From contig NZ_CP095742.1 of assembly GCF_023078495.1 (NCBI RefSeq), forward strand, positions 3,782,001 through 3,846,000: a stretch of 64,000 bases of DNA, in the 5' to 3' direction. The position numbers and the translations under genes were made by a program. The DNA is from Luteibacter aegosomatissinici (lineage in GTDB: Bacteria > Pseudomonadota > Gammaproteobacteria > Xanthomonadales > Rhodanobacteraceae). Shown piece after piece: positions 55,296 through 62,345 of the stretch. The stretch's first letter is position 1. Each line of letters opens with the position of its first letter. The notes below the pieces were generated by a model. That model saw only the letters and a list, made by a program, of their open reading frames with translations. It did not search any database and was not told the origin of the DNA.

Positions 55296-56759
55296 ATGCG
55301 AAGCATGTCTCGCCGACTTCGCATGCTCACCGCGGCCATCGGTATCGCCGCCCTCGCCTGGCTACTCCTGGCCACGCTGGAACGTGGCCTCGCGCTGGCC
55401 CAACGCTTCATGACGCTGCCCGAGGGCTTGCGCTGGCTCATCGGGCTACTGCTCACCGCCATCCTGCTAGCCGGCCTCGGCGTTGGTATCTGGTGGCTGC
55501 GCCCACGGAAACCTCGGCCACCCGTTCAGGCTCCCGACCGCCCGACGCTGGAAACCCGGCTGACGAAGCTCCGGGAATCCGGTGCCGATGTTGAGGAACT
55601 TCGCAGTGAGCTCGATGAACTGGACCGGCGTCGCGACCTCGGCGAGCTCCATGTCGCCGTCTTCGGTGAAATCTCCACCGGCAAATCCACACTCATCGCC
55701 GCACTGGTACCCGGCGCACAGCTACAGAGCGACCCGCGTGGTGGCACCACGCGGGTGGTAGCGCATTACGATGGCGTCGCGCCGGATGGGACGACATGGA
55801 CCGTCGCCGACGTGCCTGGCAGTGCGGAAGCCGGCGGTGAAGCGCGCGAACGCATGGCCCGGGAAGAGGTGCTGCGCGCCCATGCGGTCATTTACGTCTG
55901 TTCCGGGGACCTCACGCGTGCGCAGGCAAGCGAGCTGCAGTGGCTCGGTGATTTCGGCAAACCGCTTGTGCTTGCCGCCAACAAGGCGGACCAGTGGAAT
56001 GCGCAGGAGCGCATCCAGATTGAGCATCGCCTGCGCGCGACGGCCGAGCACATTCCCGATGCGGTGGTCCTTGTCAGCGCCGGTGGCGAAGAGCGGTTTA
56101 CCCGACGCCTTGCCAATGGGACGACAGAAGACGTCCGCCGCCAGCGGAAGCCCGAAATCGATGCGCTGACCGCAGCGCTGCGACGCCTTGTCGCGGCCGG
56201 CGCGACCGCGCTGGAACCGGCACGGGAGAATGCCGTGCTCGCCGGCTTGCACGAGCGCACGTCGGTGCTCGAAACCGCGCAGCGCGCCACCGAAGCCCAG
56301 CGCATTGTTTCCCGCTACGCCCGCCGCGCCATCGTCGGCGCCATGGCGGCCGTGGCGCCCGGCACCGACCTGGTGATCCAGGGTGCGCTTGCCGCCGGAC
56401 TGGCCCGGGCCCTGGCCGACCTTTACGGCGTCAAGGTCACGGAGGTCGAGATCGAAGCCCTGCTGCGCCAGGTACGCATGACTTTGCGAACCGGCACCTC
56501 GGTCGTGCTGGCGGTGGCGGGCAATGCCCTGAAGGCCTTCCCGGGCCTGGGCACGCTGGGTGGCGGTGTGCTGCATGCGTTCGCCTACGCCCTGGTGTTC
56601 GACAGCCTGGGCAAGGCGCTGGCCACCACGCTGGCCGAACGCCAGCAGCTGGACCAGGCCGAGGCCGGCGAGCGCATGCGGGCGCTGCTCGATGACACGC
56701 GGGGCAACCGCCTTCGCCATCTGGCGGAACTCACCACCGATGCCCTGCGGGATCGCTGA
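55296..56759 (+). CDS. membrane-associated dynamin-like/Era-type GTPase, DUF697-like tail
   Basis: A 487-residue GTPase. Two N-terminal membrane helices (about 10-30 and 46-68) precede a charged linker with LTKLRESGADVEELRSELDELDRRRD. The G domain starts with VAVFGEISTGKSTLIAAL (P-loop GEISTGKS), has a G2-like GGTTR, G3 DVPGS (in place of DxxG) and G4 NKAD. A helical C-terminus contains VAPGTDLVIQGALAAGLARAL and hydrophobic stretches like the DUF697/YcjF tail. A homologous GTPase is encoded at 58616, with YceI and cytochrome b561 genes between. ATG at 55305 is an alternative start. Confidence 0.83.
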   Translation: MRSMSRRLRMLTAAIGIAALAWLLLATLERGLALAQRFMTLPEGLRWLIGLLLTAILLAGLGVGIWWLRPRKPRPPVQAPDRPTLETRLTKLRESGADVEELRSELDELDRRRDLGELHVAVFGEISTGKSTLIAALVPGAQLQSDPRGGTTRVVAHYDGVAPDGTTWTVADVPGSAEAGGEARERMAREEVLRAHAVIYVCSGDLTRAQASELQWLGDFGKPLVLAANKADQWNAQERIQIEHRLRATAEHIPDAVVLVSAGGEERFTRRLANGTTEDVRRQRKPEIDALTAALRRLVAAGATALEPARENAVLAGLHERTSVLETAQRATEAQRIVSRYARRAIVGAMAAVAPGTDLVIQGALAAGLARALADLYGVKVTEVEIEALLRQVRMTLRTGTSVVLAVAGNALKAFPGLGTLGGGVLHAFAYALVFDSLGKALATTLAERQQLDQAEAGERMRALLDDTRGNRLRHLAELTTDALRDR

Positions 56760-56863
56760 GTGAACAATCCGTTCGCGGCGCACGGGCTGACAAGGCTGGC
56801 GCTGTCGGCCACACTCTTTCCCATCGGCCGCCTGGAGTGGCCCCGCGATGGAGCAGGCCCCTG

Positions 56864-57487
56864 ATGCGACATCTCCTCCTACCCGCCACGCTCGCGCTTC
56901 TGGCAGCCGGCACTGCGAACGCCGCGCCGCAGGTGTACCGCATCGACCCCGTACATAGTTCGGTCGTGTTCAACGTGGACCACAATGGCTTTTCGCGTTC
57001 ATTCGGCCGCTTGCGCATTACCGACGGCAGCGTGAACTTCGATCCGGATAACTGGGCTGCTTCGTCAGTGAACGCCACGATCGACCTGGCCTCGGTCGAT
57101 ATGGGCGACAGCGATTGGGACAAGGCCGTGCGCGGCAGCAGCCTGCTCGATGCTGACCGCGAACGGTCCGCGCACTTCACGAGCGATGCCGTGGAGAAGC
57201 GCGGCGATGACGAAGGCGTGCTGCACGGCAAACTCACCCTGCGCGGCGTCACGTTGCCGCTGGATATTCCGTTCCGCGTGAATCGCGTCGGCAAAACGAT
57301 TTATGGCCTGCATACCATCGCCGGCTTCTCCGCCAACCTGGTGCTTGACCGCACGAAGTTCGGCATGACCGCCAACACCGGCTCCATCGGCACCCAGGTG
57401 TCGGTATGGCTGGAGATCGAAGCCATCCGCGGCGGCGAAAGCCCCGCCAGCCACGACAAGGAAACCCCCGATGCCCGTGCGCAGTGA
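56864..57487 (+). CDS. YceI-family periplasmic protein, first copy
   Basis: A 207-residue precursor with a signal peptide (MRHLLLPATLALLAAGTANA, cleavage before APQVYRID). The mature lipocalin-like barrel shows YRIDPVHSSVVFNVDHNGFSRSFGRL, and LHGKLTLRGVTLPLDIPFRV, the YceI pattern; family members bind polyisoprenoid lipids such as ubiquinone-8. ATG 56864 overlaps a short upstream frame (TGATG). It overlaps the cytochrome b561 gene by 17 bases. Confidence 0.93.
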   Translation: MRHLLLPATLALLAAGTANAAPQVYRIDPVHSSVVFNVDHNGFSRSFGRLRITDGSVNFDPDNWAASSVNATIDLASVDMGDSDWDKAVRGSSLLDADRERSAHFTSDAVEKRGDDEGVLHGKLTLRGVTLPLDIPFRVNRVGKTIYGLHTIAGFSANLVLDRTKFGMTANTGSIGTQVSVWLEIEAIRGGESPASHDKETPDARAQ

Positions 57488-58055
57488 ACCCACCCGCTGG
57501 AGCACTATCGCCAAGACATTCCACTGGCTGATGGCGCTGCTGATCCTGGGCAATGGCGCTTTCGCGTTCTGGATGGATGGCCTGAAGCCGTCACTCAACA
57601 AGATCAACATGTTCGCCCTGCACAAGTCGATCGGCCTGACCGTGCTCGCGCTGTTCGTGCTGCGCCTGGCCTGGCGCATGGCGGACAAGCGACCGCCGGA
57701 TGTGCCGGCGCCGCGCTGGCAGGCGATTGCCGCGCACGTCGTCCACGGGTTCCTTTACCTGCTGATCGTCGCCATCCCGCTGAGCGGCTGGGCGTTCAAT
57801 TCCGCACATGGCTTCCCGCTGCAGTACTTCAAGCAGTTCAACCTGCCGGCACTGGTGGAAAAGAACGAAGCGCTTTCCAATACGCTCGGTACGGTGCACG
57901 TGTATCTGTTCTGGCTGTTGTTGCTGGTGCTGGTCGCCCATGTAGGTGGCGCGCTGAAGCACCACTTCATCGACCGTGATGACACCCTCCGCCGCATGCT
58001 GCCGTTCGGCCGCGCGAAACGGAACTCCCCCACCCCTCCCGGAGATACGCCATGA
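57471..58055 (+). CDS. cytochrome b561-type dihaem membrane protein
   Basis: A 194-residue four-helix protein of the bacterial b561 (CybB) family. Haem-ligand His candidates are in AKTFHWLMALL, ALHKSIGLTVL, AHVVHGFLYLL and GTVHVYLFWLLLLVLVAHVGGALKHHF. It transfers electrons between quinol or superoxide and partners in the membrane. Gene overlaps with both neighbouring yceI genes (17 and 4 bases) point to a YceI-b561-YceI functional unit, perhaps quinone carrier plus electron transfer. Confidence 0.93.
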   Translation: MPVRSEPTRWSTIAKTFHWLMALLILGNGAFAFWMDGLKPSLNKINMFALHKSIGLTVLALFVLRLAWRMADKRPPDVPAPRWQAIAAHVVHGFLYLLIVAIPLSGWAFNSAHGFPLQYFKQFNLPALVEKNEALSNTLGTVHVYLFWLLLLVLVAHVGGALKHHFIDRDDTLRRMLPFGRAKRNSPTPPGDTP

Positions 58056-58612
58056 TCCTGTTCCCCCGCCGCCTGTCCGCTCTGGCTTTTGCGCTCGCCC
58101 TGCCCTTCGCCGCTTCGGCCGCGGATTACAAGGTGGGCCCGGGGAGCACGCTGGGCTTCAGCGGCAAGTTCCAGGGCCAGCAATTCGATGGTTCCTTCGG
58201 CAAGTTCGATGCGGCGATCAGCTATGACCCGGCGAACCTGGCGACGGCAAAATTTGATGTGACGGTGGATGTGGCGACGGCGAAGACCGGTGACGGCGAC
58301 CGCGATAACGCACTGCCGACGGCCGATTTCTTCGACACCTCCAAGTTCCCGAAGGCACATTACGTGACCACGGGTTTCACGAAGGATGCGAAGGGCGACA
58401 TCGTGGCCAACGGCAACCTCACCCTGCATGGTGTCACCAAGCCGGTGCAGCTGAAGGTCGTGTTCAATCCCGCGGCCGGCGGCGCCCGCCTCTCGGTCAC
58501 CGGCACGCTGAAGCGCCTTGATTTCGGCGTCGGCAGTGGCGAATACAAGGACACGGGCACGATTGCCGACGAGGTGCTCGTCAATGGCACGCTGAACCTG
58601 CTGCCGAAGTAA
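58052..58612 (+). CDS. YceI-family periplasmic protein, second copy
   Basis: A 186-residue precursor with a signal peptide (FPRRLSALAFALALPFAASAA, cleavage before DYKVGPG). The mature YceI domain includes STLGFSGKFQGQQFDGSFGKF and NGNLTLHGVTKPVQLKVVF. It is clearly diverged from the first copy, so the duplication is old or the two were recruited separately. ATGA overlap with the cytochrome gene and only three bases to the second GTPase gene. Confidence 0.93.
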   Translation: MILFPRRLSALAFALALPFAASAADYKVGPGSTLGFSGKFQGQQFDGSFGKFDAAISYDPANLATAKFDVTVDVATAKTGDGDRDNALPTADFFDTSKFPKAHYVTTGFTKDAKGDIVANGNLTLHGVTKPVQLKVVFNPAAGGARLSVTGTLKRLDFGVGSGEYKDTGTIADEVLVNGTLNLLPK

Positions 58613-58615
58613 GCC

Positions 58616-59965
58616 GTGGCAAACGGTTGGCGCGATCGCCTGCGCGGCCTCACCGGCCGCCTCCGCCGCGGTACGCCAGGCGTACCCGCGGCCGTGGTGC
58701 ACGGCGGTGGTGCGGTGGGCGCCAGCTTGCGCGGCTTGCTGGATGACCCGACCATCCCGGCCGATGTACGGACGGCCATGGCGTCCGATTTCCGCCGCGT
58801 CGAGGAAATGCTGGAGCGGATTGAGCGCGAGGAACTGCACGTGGCCGTCTTCGGCCGTGTTTCCGCGGGAAAATCCGCTCTTGGCAATGCGCTGCTCGGC
58901 CGCGACGCCTTTGCGATGGGCGTGCTGCATGGCACGACGACGGAGGCCGATGCGGTACGGCTGGATGAGGCGGCGCACGCGGGGCTGGTGCTGATCGATA
59001 CGCCCGGCATCAACGAGCTCGGCGGCGAAGCGCGGGAGAAGCTCGCCTACGACGTCGCGGAGGTCAGCGACCTCATCGTGTTCGTGGCGGATGGCGACCT
59101 GACCCGCGACGAACGCGATGCGTTGCATACGTTGGCCGCGACCTCCCGCCCCCTGCTTCTCGTGCTGAACAAGGCCGATCGTTACAACGATGAAGAACGC
59201 GATGGCCTGGTGGAGCGGCTGCGCGAGCACGCATCAGGCCTGGTGCGCCGGGAGGATGTGCTCGCCGTCGCTGCGCGACCGGCCCCGCGCCGGGTGGTTG
59301 AAGTCGATGCACGGGGCGATGAGCGCACCGTAAGCGAGCCCATCCCACCGGATGTCGCCGCCCTGAAGCAACGCCTTGTTGCGATCGCCGAACGCGAAGG
59401 CAAGGCGCTGGCGGCCATCCACGCCGGATTGTTCGCCGGAAAACTCACCGACCAGGTCTCGGCGCGCATAGCCGTTGCGCGGCGTGAGGTCGCGTCTGGC
59501 GTGATTCGCCAGTACTGCATCGCCAAGGCCGTGGCCGTCGCGTTGAATCCCGTGCCCGTCGCGGACCTTCTGCTGGCCGGTGGCCTGGATGCCGCGATGG
59601 TCGTGCAGCTGAGCCGTGTCTACGGCCTGCCGCTGACGCGGGCGGAATCCGGGCGCCTGGTCGCCGTGATCAGTACCCAGCTCGCCGCGTTGATGGGCGC
59701 GGTATGGGGCGTGCAATTGGTCGCCTCCGCGCTGAAGGGGCTCAGCGGTGGCCTGTCGGTGGTCGTCACCGCCGCCGCGCAGGGCGCGCTGGGCTGGTAT
59801 GCCACGGTGCTGATCGGCCGCGCGGCAGAACGCTATCTCGTGGCCGGCAAGTCGTGGGGTGAGTACGGCGCCAAGCGCGCCGTCGCCGATGTCGTCGCCA
59901 GCCTCGATCGCGATTCAATCCTGCGCGAGGCCCGTGAAGAAATTCTCCGCCGCCTGCGCAAATAG
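58616..59965 (+). CDS. dynamin-like/Era-type GTPase, DUF697-like, second copy
   Basis: A 449-residue GTPase starting with GTG at 58616. The G domain from about 75 has VAVFGRVSAGKSALGNALLG (P-loop), GTTTEAD (G2), LIDTPGINELGG (G3 DTPG) and LNKADRYNDEERDG (G4). The C-terminal region (about 290-430) has hydrophobic helices (AVAVALNPVPVADLLLAGGLDAAMVVQLSRVYG) as in DUF697 proteins. Unlike the first GTPase it has no N-terminal membrane helices and keeps a canonical G3. It ends the five-gene run from 55296. Confidence 0.85.
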   Translation: MANGWRDRLRGLTGRLRRGTPGVPAAVVHGGGAVGASLRGLLDDPTIPADVRTAMASDFRRVEEMLERIEREELHVAVFGRVSAGKSALGNALLGRDAFAMGVLHGTTTEADAVRLDEAAHAGLVLIDTPGINELGGEAREKLAYDVAEVSDLIVFVADGDLTRDERDALHTLAATSRPLLLVLNKADRYNDEERDGLVERLREHASGLVRREDVLAVAARPAPRRVVEVDARGDERTVSEPIPPDVAALKQRLVAIAEREGKALAAIHAGLFAGKLTDQVSARIAVARREVASGVIRQYCIAKAVAVALNPVPVADLLLAGGLDAAMVVQLSRVYGLPLTRAESGRLVAVISTQLAALMGAVWGVQLVASALKGLSGGLSVVVTAAAQGALGWYATVLIGRAAERYLVAGKSWGEYGAKRAVADVVASLDRDSILREAREEILRRLRK

Positions 59966-59974
59966 GCTGCTGTT

Positions 59975-59996
59975 GTAGGAGCGCGCTTGCGCGCGA
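59975..59996. repeat. single REP after the second GTPase gene
   Basis: GTAGGAGCGCGC followed by TTGCGCGCGAT, forming a GCGCGC(TT)GCGCGC hairpin behind the GTAG head. Confidence 0.75.
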
Positions 59997-60020
59997 TAAG
60001 CCAACGAAGCCTTGAAGCGA

Positions 60021-60245
60021 TCACCCCGCCAGCCCGCGGACCGCCGCCTCATCAAACGGCCAATCCAGCTCCACCCCGTCGCTGCGCCGCAACACGGGAA
60101 CGCGCGCACCGTACCGGGCTTCCAGCGTGTCATCGTCATCGATCCACACCGGGGCGAAGTCCGGAAACCGCGCCCGCGCCAGCACATCCAGGGCCTGGTC
60201 GCACAGGTGGCAATCATCACGCTGGAACAAGGTGAACGCGTACAT
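60021..60245 (-). CDS. glutaredoxin-like protein (DUF836)
   Basis: A 74-residue thioredoxin-fold protein with CHLC in FTLFQRDDCHLCDQALDVL and VPVLRRSDGVELDWPF, the cis-Pro segment. This matches small glutaredoxin-family (DUF836) proteins of unknown redox partner. ATG 60245 is preferred; a GTG at 60275 would add ten residues (VPTTPIHPR) that look non-conserved. It is divergent from sdaA. Confidence 0.85.
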   Translation of the reverse strand: MYAFTLFQRDDCHLCDQALDVLARARFPDFAPVWIDDDDTLEARYGARVPVLRRSDGVELDWPFDEAAVRGLAG

Positions 60246-60321
60246 GCGGGGGTGTATGGGGGTAGTCGGTACCACGCGTAGAATAGCCGGCTATCCCCCA
60301 TAGCCAACCCCACGTCCAGCC

Positions 60322-61704
60322 ATGGCAGTCAGCGTTTTCGACCTCTTCAAGATCGGTATCGGCCCCTCGTCCTCGCACACCGTAGGCCCCATGCGGGCCG
60401 GCGCGCGTTTCGCCGAGCACTGGCTGGAAGAAAAAGGCGTCCTCGAACGCGTCGCCCGCATGCGCTGCGAACTGTTCGGCTCGCTCGCCATGACCGGCCG
60501 CGGCCATGGCACCGACAAGGCCGTGCTGTTGGGTATCGAGGGCGAATGGCCCGACCGGGTCGACCCTGATGGCATCCCGGCCACGCTCGAGCGCATCCGC
60601 ACCACCAAGCGCATCCGCATCCTGGGCCGCCACGAGATCGCCTTCGACGAGAAGGCCGACCTGGTCTTCAACAAGCGCCAGAAGCTGCCGTTCCACACCA
60701 ACGGCATGCGCTTCTCCGCGTACGACGCGGACGGCAACGAGCTGGCGACGCGCGACTATTACTCGGTCGGCGGCGGGTTCGTCGTGAACCCGGACGAAGC
60801 GGCTGAAGACCGCATCGTGGCTGACACCAGCGAGCAGCCGTATCCCTTCTCCACCGGCGACCAGATGCTGGCGCTCTGCGCTGAGAACAATCTCACCATC
60901 GCCCAGCTGATGATGCGCAACGAGAGCATCTGGCGTTCCGAGGAAGAGACCCGTGCCGGCCTGCTGACCATCTGGAAGGCCATGCAGGATTGCGTATCGC
61001 GCGGCCTGCGTTCGCCGGGCACGCTGCCTGGCGGCCTGAAGGTGAACCGCCGTGCCCCAGCGATGGCGGCCGAACTGCGCGCCCAGCCCGAGGCGGCCTT
61101 GCGCGATCCGCTCACCATCCTGGACTGGGTGAACCTGTACGCCCTGGCGGTGAATGAAGAAAACGCCGCCGGTGGCCGTGTCGTGACGGCTCCGACCAAT
61201 GGCGCGGCCGGTATCGTGCCCGCCGTGCTGCACTATTACCGCCATTTCTGCCCGGGTGCGTCGGAGGAAGGCGTCGTCACCTTCATGCTCACGGCGGCCG
61301 CCATCGGCATCCTCTACAAGGAAAACGCCTCTATTTCGGGCGCCGAGGTCGGCTGCCAGGGCGAAGTGGGCGTGGCCTGCTCCATGGCGGCCGGCGGCCT
61401 GGCGGCAGCGCTGGGCGGCAGTGTCACCCAGGTGGAGAACGCGGCCGAGATCGGCATGGAACACAACCTGGGCCTCACCTGCGACCCGATCGGCGGCCTG
61501 GTGCAGATCCCCTGCATCGAGCGCAACGCCATGGGCGCCGTCAAGGCGATCAACGCCAGCCGCATGGCCCTCAAGAGCGATGGCAAGCACCATGTGTCGC
61601 TGGACAAGGTCATCGCCACCATGCGCGACACCGGCCGCGACATGAAGGACAAATACAAGGAAACCTCGCGCGGCGGCCTGGCCGTCAACGTCATCGAGTG
61701 TTGA
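60322..61704 (+). CDS. sdaA: iron-sulfur-dependent L-serine dehydratase
   Basis: Deaminates L-serine to pyruvate and ammonia. The 460-residue single-chain enzyme has the N-terminal beta domain ([21 protein letters not shown] with the SSSHT substrate loop) and the catalytic alpha domain with the cluster Cys residues in [16 protein letters not shown] and [19 protein letters not shown] 60322 is the obvious start. A -10-like TAGAAT lies at 60279-60284. A REP pair separates its stop from the next, convergent gene. Confidence 0.96.
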   Translation: MAVSVFDLFKIGIGPSSSHTVGPMRAGARFAEHWLEEKGVLERVARMRCELFGSLAMTGRGHGTDKAVLLGIEGEWPDRVDPDGIPATLERIRTTKRIRILGRHEIAFDEKADLVFNKRQKLPFHTNGMRFSAYDADGNELATRDYYSVGGGFVVNPDEAAEDRIVADTSEQPYPFSTGDQMLALCAENNLTIAQLMMRNESIWRSEEETRAGLLTIWKAMQDCVSRGLRSPGTLPGGLKVNRRAPAMAAELRAQPEAALRDPLTILDWVNLYALAVNEENAAGGRVVTAPTNGAAGIVPAVLHYYRHFCPGASEEGVVTFMLTAAAIGILYKENASISGAEVGCQGEVGVACSMAAGGLAAALGGSVTQVENAAEIGMEHNLGLTCDPIGGLVQIPCIERNAMGAVKAINASRMALKSDGKHHVSLDKVIATMRDTGRDMKDKYKETSRGGLAVNVIEC

Positions 61705-61714
61705 TGCGATCCAG

Positions 61715-61810
61715 GTAGGAGCCCACCCTGTGGGCGACGCTGTTCGCGCCGAAGCAGCAGGCCCTGTTGCGTTTGCGCCGAAAGATGTCACCCACAGGGA
61801 GGGCTCCTAC
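61715..61810. repeat. REP pair after sdaA; supplies a stop codon
   Basis: From GTAGGAGCCCACCCTGTGGG to CCCACAGGGAGGGCTCCTAC, 96 bp. The right head, read on the minus strand, is GTAGGAGC; its TAG (61809-61807) stops the small exported protein encoded at 62187-61807. Confidence 0.85.
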
Positions 61811-62187
61811 TTCGTTGGGCAGGCCCGGGGCAGGCGCTCGACCGTCTCAACCCGCACCGGTTCGTCCTGCCCCCACCAGTTTGCGACGGCCGTGTAGCAG
61901 ATCCGCAGCTTGCCCTTGCGGGTGTCAAAGCGCGGCTTGCTGGTGTACGCGAAGCACGAAACCGAGGACAGGTGCCCCAGTTCGCGCATGGTTATGGCGC
62001 AGCGCCGCACGGATTCGACCGGGTCCTCGCCAGGGTATAGGGTGAAGTAAAAACCCTTGGCGGTACGGTCGTATGACTCCGAATCGATCAGCCGGCCCTT
62101 GTCGCTCCACGGCGTCTCGGCTGCGGCAATGCCGCATGCCGACATGGCGACAAGCCATATGCCGTTGACGACTACCTTCGATCGCAT
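61807..62187 (-). CDS. small exported Cys-containing protein of unknown function
   Basis: A 126-residue precursor. The signal peptide (MRSKVVVNGIWLVAMSACGIAAA) could be cleaved after IAAA; a lipobox is not convincing. The mature part has four Cys (RRCAITM, SVSCFAYTS, LRICYTAV, PRACPTK) that may form two disulfides, and an aromatic pattern (KGFYFTLYPGEDP, NWWGQDEP). No family recognised. ATG 62187 is chosen for the signal peptide and a GGAAGAAGGGG purine stretch upstream. The stop TAG is part of a REP head, so the native C-terminus may once have been longer. Confidence 0.75.
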   Translation of the reverse strand: MRSKVVVNGIWLVAMSACGIAAAETPWSDKGRLIDSESYDRTAKGFYFTLYPGEDPVESVRRCAITMRELGHLSSVSCFAYTSKPRFDTRKGKLRICYTAVANWWGQDEPVRVETVERLPRACPTK

Positions 62188-62345
62188 CCGAACCCCTTCT
62201 TCCTTACCGCATCGGTCAGTGTATATCGATGTGCCCACAGTTTGCGTAGGGGATCGCTGGCTGACATGGCGGCCGGGGGCTGTCATCATCCGGCCCTTGT
62301 GCCGCCCTGGGCCGGGTTCCCCCGGTCCGTCCGACCGGAGTACCC

